Positions 9,275 to 18,773 are shown, numbered from the stretch's first letter. The stretch is 64,000 nt of DNA from Vibrio syngnathi (GCF_002119525.1 NZ_CP017916.1:3100001-3164000), one strand, 5' to 3'. Notes: generated from the sequence alone by a model not told the origin. Made by a program: numbers and translations.

Positions 9275-9337
9275 CTGTAGTCACCAAGGTAGGCTCGGTA
9301 GTAGAAACATCTAGACCTTTTTACTAGACATATACAG
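9275..9337 (-). promoter_or_regulatory. Purine riboswitch-like aptamer upstream of the purine permease
   Basis: Read on the minus strand: P1 CTGTA/TACAG, P2 TCTAG/CTAGA with a loop containing GG, the highly conserved J2/3 GTTTCTAC, P3 ACCGAG/CTTGGT with a loop containing CC, and J3/1 GAC before P1 closes. The loop GG and CC could form the kissing contact of this class. The ligand-specifying base of J3/1 is C, as in guanine/hypoxanthine-type aptamers; the adenine type has U. The P3 loop differs from the usual CCNUAAA. Downstream, TGTAG can pair with the P1 3' strand CTACA, giving a possible switch. The leader before the GTG start is about 75 bases. Covariance scoring was not possible here. Confidence 0.75.
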
Positions 9338-9705
9338 CATTTAATCGTTTGCGCGGATTGTAAGGATTGAGATTAAAACTTCAACAAATTTTATCGAGAT
9401 CACATAAAAAAGTGAATATGACGAGTCATTACATTTATACAACGATCCTTAGCAAGATCATTCTCCAATAAATAACGATCAAGTCAGTTGTTCTCAATCA
9501 TCTAAATATGCTACTCTTCGCCTCCATTTTTCTGACCTAATTTTCACCAATTGTCTCTATTAGTTTCACTCGTTATCTCTTTATAGATGTAACCACCGGA
9601 ACAATGAGTAGATGCACCACCGGAACAAAAATTAGGGTCAGTGCTATCTTTTATAGTGTCGGGTTATCACCTTCACTCAATCCAACCAACAGTGGAATTA
9701 TACAG
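9338..9705. other. Divergent intergenic region before gmk
   Basis: This stretch should hold the promoters for the purine permease (minus) and gmk (plus). One visible oddity is a near-duplicate ACCACCGGAACAA motif at 9591-9603 and 9616-9628. No convincing operator was found. An open frame runs from 9604 into gmk, but its first 34 codons are not gmk-like. Confidence 0.5.
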
Positions 9706-10329
9706 ATGGGCAAAGGTACTCTTTACATCGTATCTGCACCTAGTGGCGCAGGTAAGTCGAGCTTGATCTCAGCAATGCTAGAAACCAATCCAACCTACGC
9801 AATGAAGGTATCTGTTTCACACACCACTCGCGGTATGCGCCCTGGTGAAGAAAATGGTGTTCACTACCACTTCGTAGAGAAGCATCATTTTGAAGACCTT
9901 ATTGGTAAAGGTGAGTTCCTAGAATACGCTGAAGTATTCGGCAACTACTACGGTACTTCACGCGTTTGGATTGAAGAAAACCTAGACCGCGGTATCGATG
10001 TATTCCTCGATATCGACTGGCAAGGTGCTCGTCAGATCCGTGAACAAATGCCTCAAGCGAAGAGTGTCTTCATTCTTCCACCGTCAAATGGTGAGCTAGA
10101 GCGTCGTTTGAATGTTCGCGGTCAAGATAGCGACGAAGTTATTGCGAAACGCATGAGCGAAGCAAAATCAGAAATTTCTCACTATGCAGAATATGATTAT
10201 GTGATCGTGAATGATGACTTTGATGCAGCCTTAATGGACTTCAGAGCAATCATTCGTGCGGAGCGCTTAAAAGAAGATAAGCAAGCAGCTAAATACAGCG
10301 GCATGCTTACTGCTTTATTAGCGGAATAA
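9706..10329 (+). CDS. gmk: Guanylate kinase
   Basis: Phosphorylates GMP or dGMP to GDP/dGDP with ATP in the cytoplasm. Starting at ATG 9706 ([14 protein letters not shown]) the protein is 207 residues, the same length as E. coli Gmk. An in-frame ATG at 9604 would add 34 residues without family similarity and is rejected. The P-loop [10 protein letters not shown] is at residues 9-18, and the GMP-binding segment [19 protein letters not shown] and the lid segment [17 protein letters not shown] follow. It is upstream of rpoZ and spoT, the conserved gmk-rpoZ-spoT arrangement that places GTP supply beside ppGpp metabolism. Confidence 0.97.
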   Translation: MGKGTLYIVSAPSGAGKSSLISAMLETNPTYAMKVSVSHTTRGMRPGEENGVHYHFVEKHHFEDLIGKGEFLEYAEVFGNYYGTSRVWIEENLDRGIDVFLDIDWQGARQIREQMPQAKSVFILPPSNGELERRLNVRGQDSDEVIAKRMSEAKSEISHYAEYDYVIVNDDFDAALMDFRAIIRAERLKEDKQAAKYSGMLTALLAE

Positions 10330-10448
10330 TCTAGATCCCCTAGATTTTCCATTGAGATAAGTATACGGTGAGCTAGAAAGTCTCTAGTTAAACTTGTATA
10401 CTTTCTCGTCATCTAAAATTTATTAGTTAATTACTATTTGGAGTCCTC

Positions 10449-10721
10449 ATGGCACGCGTAACTGTTCAAGACGCTGTTGAAAAAGTTGGCAACCGTTTCG
10501 ACCTAGTTCTTATTGCGGCTCGCCGCGCACGTCAAATGCAAACTGGCGGCAAAGATTCACTAGTGCCTGAAGAAAACGATAAGCCAACGGTTATCGCTCT
10601 TCGCGAAATCGAAGAAGGTCTTATCACTAAAGACGTACTAGATGCTCGTGAGCGTCAAGAGCAACAAGAGCAAGAAGCGGCTGAACTTGCAGCAGTAAGC
10701 AGCATCGCGCACACTCGATAG
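10449..10721 (+). CDS. rpoZ: RNA polymerase omega subunit
   Basis: Small RNA polymerase subunit of 90 residues that helps assemble beta' and forms one of the ppGpp-binding sites with it. The N terminus [20 protein letters not shown] and the segment [13 protein letters not shown] are diagnostic. A good RBS (TTGGAGTCCTC) precedes the ATG. It lies between gmk (119 bases upstream) and spoT (59 bases downstream), the usual order. Confidence 0.97.
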   Translation: MARVTVQDAVEKVGNRFDLVLIAARRARQMQTGGKDSLVPEENDKPTVIALREIEEGLITKDVLDARERQEQQEQEAAELAAVSSIAHTR

Positions 10722-10780
10722 CTCATATTCGCTGATAGAATCAACGTCATTCGAACTAATTAACCTTCCGGGCCTTTAAT

Positions 10781-12907
10781 TTGTATCTATTCGATAGCCT
10801 CAAAGACGTTGCCCAAGAATACCTAACAGAGCCTCAAATTGAGGCTCTGCGTCAATCTTATGTGGTAGCGAGAGACGCCCATGAAGGGCAAACCCGTTCA
10901 ACGGGTGAACCATACATTATCCACCCTGTAGCGGTTTCAAGAATCCTGGCAGAAATGCGTCTGGATATCGAAACTCTGCAAGCAGCCCTACTCCACGATG
11001 TAATTGAAGATACTGAAGTTACAAAAGAGGAGCTAGAAGCTCAATTCGGCAATACCGTTGCTGAATTGGTTGATGGTGTATCTAAGCTGGATAAGCTTAA
11101 ATTTCGTGATCGCAAAGAAGCGCAAGCAGAGAACTTCCGTAAGATGGTTCTCGCTATGGTGCAAGACATCCGCGTTATCTTGATCAAATTAGCTGACCGT
11201 ACTCACAACATGCGTACGCTTGGGGCACTTCGTCCTGATAAAAAGCGTCGTATTGCTCGTGAAACCCTCGAAATTTATTCTCCGCTAGCTCACCGTCTTG
11301 GTATTCATAACATCAAGACCGAACTAGAAGAGCTGGGCTTCGAAGCCCTTTATCCTAACCGTTATCGCGTCCTGAAAAACGTAGTGAAAGCTGCGCGTGG
11401 TAACCGTAAGGAGATGATCCAACGTATCCATAGCGAAATCGAAGGCCGCCTTGAAGAAGTCGGTTTGCCTGCTCGCGTACTTGGTCGTGAAAAGAACCTG
11501 TTCTCCATCTATAACAAGATGAAAACCAAAGAGCAGCGCTTCCACACCATTATGGACATCTACGCTTTCCGCGTAGTGGTTGATACCCCAGATACTTGCT
11601 ATCGCGTACTTGGTCAGGCTCACAGCCTGTACAAGCCTCGTCCTGGCCGCATGAAAGACTATATTGCGGTACCAAAAGCCAACGGCTACCAATCTCTGCA
11701 CACGTCAATGATCGGCCCTCACGGGGTGCCTGTTGAGGTCCAGATCCGTACGGAAGATATGGAGCAAATGGCAGATAAAGGTGTCGCGGCACACTGGTCT
11801 TACAAAGGCAATGGCTCACGCAGTAGCAACGGGACAACCGCACAGGTTAAAGCACAACGTTGGATGCAGAGCTTACTTGAGCTGCAACAAAGCGCAGGGA
11901 ACTCATTCGAATTCATTGAAAACGTTAAATCTGATCTGTTCCCAGATGAGATCTTCGTATTCACGCCGAAAGGTCGCATTGTCGAACTTCCAGCAGGTGC
12001 AACAGCGGTCGACTTTGCTTACGCGGTACATACCGACGTCGGCAACATGTGTGTAGGGGCTCGTGTCGACATGAACCCTTACCCACTCAGCAAGTCGCTG
12101 AAGAATGGCCAAACCATTGAGATCATCAGTGCTCCGGGCGCACGTCCAAATGCAGCATGGCTCAACTACGTGGTGACCTCACGTGCGCGTACGAAGATCC
12201 GTCAGGTTCTGAAAACGATGCGTCGTGAAGAGTCGATTACCCTTGGCCGTCGCCTACTGAACCATGCACTTGGTGAACACTCTATTGCCGATGTCGGTCA
12301 AGAGAATATCGAACATGTACTGTCAGACTTACGCTTAGAAAACGTTGAAGACTTGCTAGCATCGATTGGTCTTGGTGAACTGATGAGTATCGTTATTGCT
12401 CGTCGTTTACTAGGTGATGCTGACGAACTGACTGAAGTAGTAAACAACAGCGATACGCCGAGGAAGAAATTGCCTATCCGTGGCGCTGAAGGCCTGCTAC
12501 TAACGTTCGCTAACTGTTGTCACCCGATTCCAGATGATCACATCATAGCCCATGTATCTCCAGGTCGTGGCCTTGTGGTGCACCGTGAAACGTGTCCAAA
12601 CGTTCGTGGTTACCAGAAAGAACCGGATAAATACATGGCGGTTGAATGGTCTGACGATTACAACCAAGAGTTCACCGCTGAACTTCAGGTCGAATTGCAG
12701 AACCATCAAGGTGCACTGGCTGAGCTAACTAACGTTATCTCGAAAACAGGCTCGAACATTCACGGTATCTCAACCGAAGAACGTGACGGACGCTTGTACA
12801 CAGTAACTATCTTGTTGACCACTAAAGATCGAGTTCATTTAGCGAGCATTATGAAGAAGCTACGTGTGATGCCACACGCGCTCAAAGTAAGACGTCGTAA
12901 GAACTAA
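10781..12907 (+). CDS. spoT: Bifunctional (p)ppGpp synthase/hydrolase SpoT
   Basis: Controls the stringent-response alarmone, mainly as a ppGpp hydrolase with weak synthase activity. The protein is 708 residues. In order: an HD hydrolase domain (HPVAV near residue 46 and LLHDVIEDTE near 70), a synthetase domain (GRMKDYIAVPKANGYQSLHT, the RXKD type), a TGS domain (FVFTPKGRIVELPAGATAVDFAY), then a helical/zinc-finger-like region and a C-terminal ACT domain. The start is TTG: a TAA stop lies immediately upstream in frame, and TTG gives the conserved MYLF N terminus. A strong terminator follows at 12943. Confidence 0.97.
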   Translation: MYLFDSLKDVAQEYLTEPQIEALRQSYVVARDAHEGQTRSTGEPYIIHPVAVSRILAEMRLDIETLQAALLHDVIEDTEVTKEELEAQFGNTVAELVDGVSKLDKLKFRDRKEAQAENFRKMVLAMVQDIRVILIKLADRTHNMRTLGALRPDKKRRIARETLEIYSPLAHRLGIHNIKTELEELGFEALYPNRYRVLKNVVKAARGNRKEMIQRIHSEIEGRLEEVGLPARVLGREKNLFSIYNKMKTKEQRFHTIMDIYAFRVVVDTPDTCYRVLGQAHSLYKPRPGRMKDYIAVPKANGYQSLHTSMIGPHGVPVEVQIRTEDMEQMADKGVAAHWSYKGNGSRSSNGTTAQVKAQRWMQSLLELQQSAGNSFEFIENVKSDLFPDEIFVFTPKGRIVELPAGATAVDFAYAVHTDVGNMCVGARVDMNPYPLSKSLKNGQTIEIISAPGARPNAAWLNYVVTSRARTKIRQVLKTMRREESITLGRRLLNHALGEHSIADVGQENIEHVLSDLRLENVEDLLASIGLGELMSIVIARRLLGDADELTEVVNNSDTPRKKLPIRGAEGLLLTFANCCHPIPDDHIIAHVSPGRGLVVHRETCPNVRGYQKEPDKYMAVEWSDDYNQEFTAELQVELQNHQGALAELTNVISKTGSNIHGISTEERDGRLYTVTILLTTKDRVHLASIMKKLRVMPHALKVRRRKN

Positions 12908-12942
12908 CGTTCGAACTTGTTAGCAGCTTTGCTAAGAATTTA

Positions 12943-12980
12943 AATCCCCTTAATGCTTTATCGCTTAAGGGGATTTTTTA
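12943..12980 (+). terminator. Terminator after spoT
   Basis: Eleven-base-pair stem (AATCCCCTTAA / TTAAGGGGATT) followed by six T, 36 bases after the spoT stop. It separates the gmk-rpoZ-spoT unit from recG. No trmH-like gene lies between spoT and recG. Confidence 0.95.
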
Positions 12981-13086
12981 TGTCTGCAATCCTAGAATTT
13001 CCCCTCACTTCATGCTATTCATGCCTGTACAAAAATCCAGTAAAATGCTTGAATAGATTATCTCTCTTACGTTTATGAGCCTTGTT

Positions 13087-15165
13087 ATGTCACAGCTTTT
13101 ATCTGCTATCCCTCTCAACTCTTTATCTGGAGTCGGCGCAAAAGTCGCAGAGAAACTGGAAAAGGTTGGGCTTAACAACGTACAAGATCTGCTTTTTCAC
13201 CTGCCTTTGCGCTACGAAGATAGAACACGTATCTACCCAATCGTAAAACTGCACGCGGGCTTATGGGCTGCAGTGCAAGGCAAGGTAATGCATGTCGATA
13301 CCATTTTCGGTAAACGTAAGATGCTCGCAGTAAAGATCAGCGATGGTAACGGCACTATTACCCTACGCTTTTTCAACTTCACCGCAGGTATGAAGAATAA
13401 CTTTGCCGAAGGCAAACAAGTGCATGCCTATGGTGAGATCAAGCGCGGTAACATGGGGCTTGAGATCGTCCATCCAGACTACAAATTCTTTGCTCCTAGG
13501 CAACAGCCAGATGTTGAAGCTAACCTAACTCCGGTGTATCCAACCACCGAAGGGCTAAGACAAGTCACGCTGCGTAACCTTACCGACCAAGCGTTAGAGC
13601 TAATCGACAAAGCCGCAGTGAATGAGCTGCTACCATCAGGTTTATACGATCACCAAATTACCCTCGCACAAGCACTGCATACCATTCATAGACCGCCACC
13701 AGGAATCGACCTAGAGTTGTTTGATGAAGGTAAACACCCTGCGCAGCTACGCCTGATTATGGAAGAGCTACTGGCTCAGAACTTATCGATGCTGTCTGTT
13801 CGTAGTAAGGGGCAACAAGACAAAGCGATGCCTTTTCCTCCAGTAAATACTCTTAAAGATAAGCTACTCGCTCAGTTACCGTTCTCGCCAACCAATGCAC
13901 AAGCACGGGTCACCAAAGAGATCGAAGCTGACCTTGAAAAGCCGCACCCAATGATGCGTTTAGTTCAGGGCGATGTAGGCTCAGGTAAAACTTTGGTCGC
14001 TGCGCTTGCGGCTGTTCGCGCACTCGAACACGGTCAACAAGTTGCGCTAATGGCACCCACCGAATTGCTTGCGGAACAACACGCGATCAACTTTGCTAAC
14101 TGGTTTGAGGCGATGGGCATTCAAGTTGGGTGGCTAGCAGGCAAACTCAAAGGCAAAGCTCGCGAAACCGAGCTCGTTCGTATTGCCAGTGGTGAAGCAC
14201 AAATGGTGGTCGGTACTCATGCTTTGTTCCAAGAACATGTCGAGTTCAAAAACCTTGGCTTAGTAATCATTGATGAGCAGCACCGATTTGGCGTCCACCA
14301 GCGATTAGAGCTGCGTGAGAAAGGTGCAAAGCAAGGTTATTACCCACACCAATTAGTCATGACGGCAACACCGATTCCACGAACGTTAGCGATGACGGCC
14401 TATGCCGACCTCGAAACCTCAATTATTGATGAGTTGCCACCGGGTCGAACACCAATTCAAACCGTGGCGATTCCTGATACCAAGCGGGATGACATTGTCG
14501 AACGTGTGAAAAATGCGTGTCTTAATGAAGGCAAACAAGCCTATTGGGTATGTACGCTGATTGATGAGTCCGAAGTATTAGAAGCTCAAGCTGCGGCTGA
14601 TACTGCTGAAGAGCTGCAACGCAAACTGCCTGACGTCAAAATTGGTCTCGTGCACGGCCGAATGAAGCCAGCCGAGAAGCAAGCAGTAATGCAGGAATTC
14701 AAAGAGAACAAACTGCATTTGTTGGTCGCGACTACCGTGATTGAAGTAGGTGTGGATGTGCCTAATTCGAGCTTAATGATCATCGAGAATCCAGAGCGTC
14801 TTGGCCTAGCACAACTGCACCAACTACGAGGCCGTGTTGGCCGTGGTTCAGTCGCAAGCCATTGTGTACTGCTGTATCACTCGCCACTGTCTAAAACCGC
14901 TCAGAAGCGCTTAGGTGTGCTGCGTGAAAGTAACGATGGCTTTGTTATTGCTCAGCGTGATTTAGAGATTCGTGGCCCCGGTGAACTACTTGGAACGAAG
15001 CAAACGGGCTTGGCAGACTTTAAGATTGCTGACTTGGTACGAGACCAACGTTTGATCCCTGAAGTGCAGCGTATTGCGCGTCATATTCACGATAGCTACC
15101 CAGATAACGCCAAGGCGATCATCAACCGCTGGTTGGGTGAACGCGATGTTTATTCCAAGGCTTAG
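13087..15165 (+). CDS. recG: ATP-dependent DNA helicase RecG
   Basis: Branch-migration helicase that remodels stalled replication forks and recombination intermediates. With the ATG at 13087 (MSQLLSAIPLNSLSGVGAKV) the protein is 692 residues, matching the E. coli length of 693. An in-frame ATG 12 bases earlier adds only MSLV. An N-terminal wedge/OB domain (LLFHLPLRYEDRT near 45) is followed by helicase motifs: GDVGSGKT (Walker A), DEQH (motif II), TATPIPRTL (motif III) and LHQLRGRVGRG (motif VI). The C terminus ERDVYSKA is typical. It has its own terminator and converges with envZ. Confidence 0.97.
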   Translation: MSQLLSAIPLNSLSGVGAKVAEKLEKVGLNNVQDLLFHLPLRYEDRTRIYPIVKLHAGLWAAVQGKVMHVDTIFGKRKMLAVKISDGNGTITLRFFNFTAGMKNNFAEGKQVHAYGEIKRGNMGLEIVHPDYKFFAPRQQPDVEANLTPVYPTTEGLRQVTLRNLTDQALELIDKAAVNELLPSGLYDHQITLAQALHTIHRPPPGIDLELFDEGKHPAQLRLIMEELLAQNLSMLSVRSKGQQDKAMPFPPVNTLKDKLLAQLPFSPTNAQARVTKEIEADLEKPHPMMRLVQGDVGSGKTLVAALAAVRALEHGQQVALMAPTELLAEQHAINFANWFEAMGIQVGWLAGKLKGKARETELVRIASGEAQMVVGTHALFQEHVEFKNLGLVIIDEQHRFGVHQRLELREKGAKQGYYPHQLVMTATPIPRTLAMTAYADLETSIIDELPPGRTPIQTVAIPDTKRDDIVERVKNACLNEGKQAYWVCTLIDESEVLEAQAAADTAEELQRKLPDVKIGLVHGRMKPAEKQAVMQEFKENKLHLLVATTVIEVGVDVPNSSLMIIENPERLGLAQLHQLRGRVGRGSVASHCVLLYHSPLSKTAQKRLGVLRESNDGFVIAQRDLEIRGPGELLGTKQTGLADFKIADLVRDQRLIPEVQRIARHIHDSYPDNAKAIINRWLGERDVYSKA

Positions 15166-15190
15166 CTAACGCTGAGACCGCATAAAAAAC

Positions 15191-15220
15191 AAAAAGGCTT
15201 CCCTTCAAGGAAGCCTTTTT
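15191..15220. terminator. Bidirectional terminator between recG and envZ
   Basis: Symmetrical AAAAAGGCTTCC-CTTCAA-GGAAGCCTTTTT hairpin with A and T tracts on opposite sides. It can end recG on the plus strand and the envZ transcript on the minus strand. Confidence 0.9.
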
Positions 15221-15249
15221 ACTGTGCGCTACTCTCATCAAGCAAGAGC

Positions 15250-15375
15250 GAGATTCCCTATTCGTTCGTTCCTCACGATAGGGAATGACGATCAAAATAA
15301 ACTTCCGTCATCAAGGTCCATGGTTAGCAATTCGTCATCCCCGAGAGGGAAGAATGACCGAGTCAGGGATCTCTT
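15250..15375. repeat. Intergenic palindromic repeats (two units) between recG and envZ
   Basis: Two imperfect palindromes. Unit A (15250-15290, read on the minus strand) has arms ATTCCCTA / TAGGGAAT around a GAGGAACGA core. Unit B (about 15330-15375, plus strand) begins TTCGTCATCCCCGAGAGGG and ends GGGATCTC. Closely similar units occur at 47282-47519 in opposite orientations. The 67-residue open frame across this stretch is not credible as a gene. Confidence 0.75.
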
Positions 15376-15423
15376 AACCATTCCCCGAACCGAACTTATC
15401 GTCGGCACACGGACCGATAATAA

Positions 15424-16719
15424 CTAGGGCTTAACAGGGAAACTGATCTGCGCCTTCAAGCCACCTTCACTGCGGTTATTGACCACAACGGCACCTTGAT
15501 GCTGACTGACAATACGTTTCACAATTGCCAAGCCTAAACCTGTCCCTTCACTGCCTCGAGCGGTATCACCACGCGTGAACGGTTCAAACAACTTCCCAAT
15601 TTGATCCTGCGGGATACCTGGGCCATTATCTTCCACCGTTACCCAAGCCAGTTTGTTATCCGCAGTCATGCCAGTCGATACCTTGACCCAGCCATTACCG
15701 TAGCGCAGCGCGTTCACCACCAAGTTACTCACCGCACGCTTCATCGCGATCGGGTTACCTATCGCAGGTTTCATGGTTTCTGGAATATCAGTTTCAATCT
15801 GGACCTCATAGCCACCTTCAGAGCTAGAGACCTCGCGCGCAATATCGTCAACAAACACCGCTTGGAATGAATCTCGATCAACTGGCTTTAAATAGTCCAT
15901 AAACTGGCTGATGATCTCGTTACACTCTTCAGTATCACTGATGATCCCTTCCGCTAAGTAACTGTCTTCTGGCGACATCATCTCGGTCGCTAAGCGAATA
16001 CGCGTTAACGGAGTACGTAAATCATGACTGATACCTGCCATCAACAAAGCGCGGTCTTCTTCGAGTTCTTGGATACCTTTCGACATCTGATTAAAGGCTC
16101 GGGTTACCGAGCGAATCTCTTGCGCACCTTGTACTGGTAAGGGCGGTGGAATATCACCTCGCCCAACACCTTGCGCGGCTTTCTCTAGGGCTATCAACGG
16201 CCGATTTTGCAAGCGGATAAACAGCCACCCACCAGCAACAATCAACAACGCCATGATCAGGCTGTTACGAAATAGAGGCGCAAAGTCTTCTTCTTGGAGC
16301 TCAGACAGGGGAATACGAATCAAGGAGTTAGGCAACTGCGCAATGTCCATCCACAACACGTAACTTTCTTTGCCCAAAACCAATCGCACTTCGGTCTCAG
16401 AGCCGAGCTCTTTGGTCATTTCCTCACTCATTAGGTCTATCGCGACCGCATGGTAGTACTCGCCCGCAGCTTCACTGTCCTTGGCATGAACCGTAACCCC
16501 GAGCTGCTCAAGTACCCGCTGACGCAGTGGCGCATCAATCTCGATATCGCTGCCTTGGTCCAATACTAGGTTTAGCTCATGTGCCAATATCTTATTAAAC
16601 TGCTGCAAACTCGGCATCAAAGCGTAGTTAAACACCGCGTAATACGAAAAGATTTGGCTAGCAACCAACAGGGTTAAGAAGAGCACTATCGACTGAGTAA
16701 AGGAGCTACGTATGCGCAT
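15424..16719 (-). CDS. envZ: Osmosensor histidine kinase EnvZ
   Basis: Inner-membrane sensor kinase/phosphatase that sets OmpR phosphorylation and so porin expression. The protein is 431 residues: membrane span about 9-31, periplasmic domain to about 150, second span about 152-170, HAMP domain around 170-220, H-box [12 protein letters not shown] with phosphoaccepting His232, N-box [10 protein letters not shown], and G-boxes VEDNGPGIP and [11 protein letters not shown]. Unlike the overlapping E. coli genes, envZ here starts 145 bases after the ompR stop, and a terminator-like hairpin lies between them (16785-16825), which would lower kinase level relative to OmpR. Confidence 0.97.
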   Translation of the reverse strand: MRIRSSFTQSIVLFLTLLVASQIFSYYAVFNYALMPSLQQFNKILAHELNLVLDQGSDIEIDAPLRQRVLEQLGVTVHAKDSEAAGEYYHAVAIDLMSEEMTKELGSETEVRLVLGKESYVLWMDIAQLPNSLIRIPLSELQEEDFAPLFRNSLIMALLIVAGGWLFIRLQNRPLIALEKAAQGVGRGDIPPPLPVQGAQEIRSVTRAFNQMSKGIQELEEDRALLMAGISHDLRTPLTRIRLATEMMSPEDSYLAEGIISDTEECNEIISQFMDYLKPVDRDSFQAVFVDDIAREVSSSEGGYEVQIETDIPETMKPAIGNPIAMKRAVSNLVVNALRYGNGWVKVSTGMTADNKLAWVTVEDNGPGIPQDQIGKLFEPFTRGDTARGSEGTGLGLAIVKRIVSQHQGAVVVNNRSEGGLKAQISFPVKP

Positions 16720-16784
16720 AGAAGACCTAAAGTGAGGGATGATAAAGGGATATAGTGGGAACTATAGCTGTAAACCATTGTGCT

Positions 16785-16825
16785 GAATATAAAACGGGCC
16801 ATCGCATATTAATGAGATGACCCGT
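16785..16825 (-). terminator. Putative attenuator hairpin between ompR and envZ
   Basis: On the minus strand a 10-bp stem (ACGGGTCATC / GATGGCCCGT, one T-G pair) with a 12-base loop is followed by TTTTATATT. It lies 39 bases after the ompR stop and 74 bases before the envZ start. The T tract is interrupted, so partial termination is more likely than complete. Function is inferred. Confidence 0.6.
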
Positions 16826-16864
16826 AAATAAAGAATTCTGAATCACAGAACAAGCAAAGCTAGA

Positions 16865-17584
16865 TTACACAGCTTTGCCATCTGGAACGAATACATAACC
16901 CAAGCCCCACACCGTTTGGATATAACGAGGTTTGCTTGGATCTTCTTCTACTAGACGACGCAAACGCGAAATCTGAACATCGATAGAACGTTCCATTGCT
17001 GAATATTCACGGCCACGCGCCATGTTCATCAGCTTATCGCGAGACATTGGCTCACGAGCGTTAGTGACCAGTGACTTAAGAACCGCAAATTCACCAGAGG
17101 TAAGAGGCATAGGCTCTTCACCGCGGAACATTTCACGTGTACCTAGGTTTAGGCGGAACTCACCAAACTCAACCACAGACTCTTCTGTGCTTGGCGCGCC
17201 CGGTGCTTCAATCACTTGGCGACGCATTACCGCTTTGATACGAGCAAGCAGTTCACGCGGGTTAAATGGTTTTGGCAGGTAATCATCAGCACCCACTTCC
17301 AAACCCACAATGCGATCCACTTCGTCACCCTTTGCGGTCAGCATCAGAATTGGTAGCGAGTTGTTTGCGTTTCTTAGACGACGACAGATCGAAAGACCGT
17401 CTTCGCCCGGCAACATTAAATCCAATACCATCAAGTGAAAGTTTTCACGGGTTAACAGGCGGTCCATCTGCTCACTGTTTGCCACGCTACGCACTTGAAA
17501 GCCTTGCTCTGACAGATAGCGTTCTAGCAGTGCACGTAAACGAGCATCGTCATCGACCACTAAAATTTTGTAGTTTTCTTGCAT
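16865..17584 (-). CDS. ompR: Osmolarity response regulator OmpR
   Basis: DNA-binding response regulator of 239 residues, partner of EnvZ, controlling outer-membrane porin genes and other osmotic responses. Receiver domain residues 1-120: acidic pocket VVDDDAR, phosphoaccepting Asp55 in LMVLDLMLPGEDG, and the conserved Lys in LPKPFN. C-terminal winged helix from about 135, with EFAVLKSLVTNAREPMSR and RSIDVQISRLRRLVEEDP. It is divergent from greB across 178 bases that should carry both promoters. Confidence 0.98.
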   Translation of the reverse strand: MQENYKILVVDDDARLRALLERYLSEQGFQVRSVANSEQMDRLLTRENFHLMVLDLMLPGEDGLSICRRLRNANNSLPILMLTAKGDEVDRIVGLEVGADDYLPKPFNPRELLARIKAVMRRQVIEAPGAPSTEESVVEFGEFRLNLGTREMFRGEEPMPLTSGEFAVLKSLVTNAREPMSRDKLMNMARGREYSAMERSIDVQISRLRRLVEEDPSKPRYIQTVWGLGYVFVPDGKAV

Positions 17585-17762
17585 GTAATGGTTCCACCTA
17601 TTAAAGCTTAAACCTAAGGTTAAGCATTCTTGGTAAATTGTATATTGGTATAAGACATTAAAAATGTAACATTATTGAGGGAAAAGTCGCCTAAATAATT
17701 GTTAACGTATGTTGCCTTTCTATATATTCTATCTTAGATCATCATTTCATTAAGTCAGATTT

Positions 17763-18245
17763 ATGAAAACCAAACTTATCACCCGCGAAGGTTATAACAA
17801 GCTCAAAGCAGAACATGACCACTTATGGCACGAGAAGCGTCCAGAAATAACCAAAATAGTCACATGGGCTGCAAGCCTTGGAGATCGTTCAGAAAACGCA
17901 GATTACACCTTCAATAAGCGTTTACTTCGTCAAATAGATCGCCGAGTACGTTTCCTGCGTAAGTTCCTACCTGATGTCACGATCGTTGATTATTCTCCGC
18001 AACAAGAAGGTAAGGTATTTTTCGGTGCTTGGGTGGAAATTGAGAATGATGATGGGGAAATTAAGAAGTTTCGCATTGTCGGTCCTGAAGAGATCTACGG
18101 CGATGCCAAAGGCTATATCTCTATCGACTCACCTATGGCTAGAGCTTTGCTTAAAAAGGAAGTCGACGATGAGTTCGAGGTGAAGACCCCGGAAGGCATA
18201 AAAGAATGGTTTATCAATTCGATTCGCTACGCAGACGACGAATAA
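17763..18245 (+). CDS. greB: Transcript cleavage factor GreB
   Basis: Binds backtracked RNA polymerase through the secondary channel and stimulates cleavage of the nascent RNA 3' end. The protein is 160 residues, the normal GreB length. The N-terminal coiled coil carries the acidic tip motif GDRSENADY; the C-terminal FKBP-like domain ends EWFINSIRYADDE. A basic patch (RRVRFLRKFL) distinguishes GreB from GreA. The gene is followed by convergent csrB on the minus strand. Confidence 0.97.
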   Translation: MKTKLITREGYNKLKAEHDHLWHEKRPEITKIVTWAASLGDRSENADYTFNKRLLRQIDRRVRFLRKFLPDVTIVDYSPQQEGKVFFGAWVEIENDDGEIKKFRIVGPEEIYGDAKGYISIDSPMARALLKKEVDDEFEVKTPEGIKEWFINSIRYADDE

Positions 18246-18305
18246 TCAAACCTAATAAACACTTAGCGATGAGCTGAGTGTTCAAGCAAACCCAAACTCC
18301 AGATA

Positions 18306-18614
18306 AAAGAAAACCCCGCTAGGCTTGCGCCTGGCGGGGTTAAGTCTCTATCGCAGCAATCCGGCTACTGTTTATCTCTTCGAGATAAGGTGCTCCCTGC
18401 ATCTGTCCTTGATAGTGGCTAAATCCTTTAACCAATTTCCTTTTTGTTCATCGCCATCCTAGCGGTGTCCATTCTAGCCTGTCATCCTGACTGGCGAATC
18501 TCATCCAGAGATTATTACTTCCTTGCTGACCACTCATCCTAAGTAATCAAATCTTCATCCTGAAGATACCTAGTCCATTAGGCTTTTTCCTGTTCCTGCC
18601 AACTCCCTGTCGAC
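18306..18614 (-). ncRNA. csrB: CsrB-family small RNA (CsrA-sequestering)
   Basis: Minus-strand RNA of about 309 nt between greB and tex. It begins GTCGACAGGGAGTT, like E. coli CsrB, and carries about sixteen GGA triplets, many as AGGA in hairpin loops (CTTCAGGATGAAG, TCTCTGGATGAGA, CGCTAGGATGGCG). Its 3' part resembles E. coli CsrB (AGGGAGCA, then GTAGC-GGA-TGCTGCGA) and it ends in a terminator CCCCGCCAGGC/GCCTAGCGGGG with a T-rich tail. A TAATAT -10 box lies 7 bases before the presumed 5' end. CsrB RNAs bind several CsrA dimers and relieve CsrA repression. No protein frame fits here. Confidence 0.93.
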
Positions 18615-18773
18615 AAGTTAAATATTACGGTATTTGGGCGAGTTTCCTAGATAGTCCCAAAAAACATTTCAGGTGAGAAATACGCATCAAAACATCATGT
18701 AATTAAAAATCAACAACTTACAATTAAATTAAGACATATTGACAGGTTTAAGGCGACTTAGGCTTACATCACG

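Noticed and set aside
9604..9705. N-terminal extension of guanylate kinase
   Set aside because: The 34 extra codons have no Gmk similarity. ATG 9706 gives the exact family length.
11324..11701. Antisense frame within spoT
   Set aside because: Shadow of highly conserved spoT sequence.
15224..15427. 67-residue frame between recG and envZ
   Set aside because: It is made of palindromic repeat sequence.
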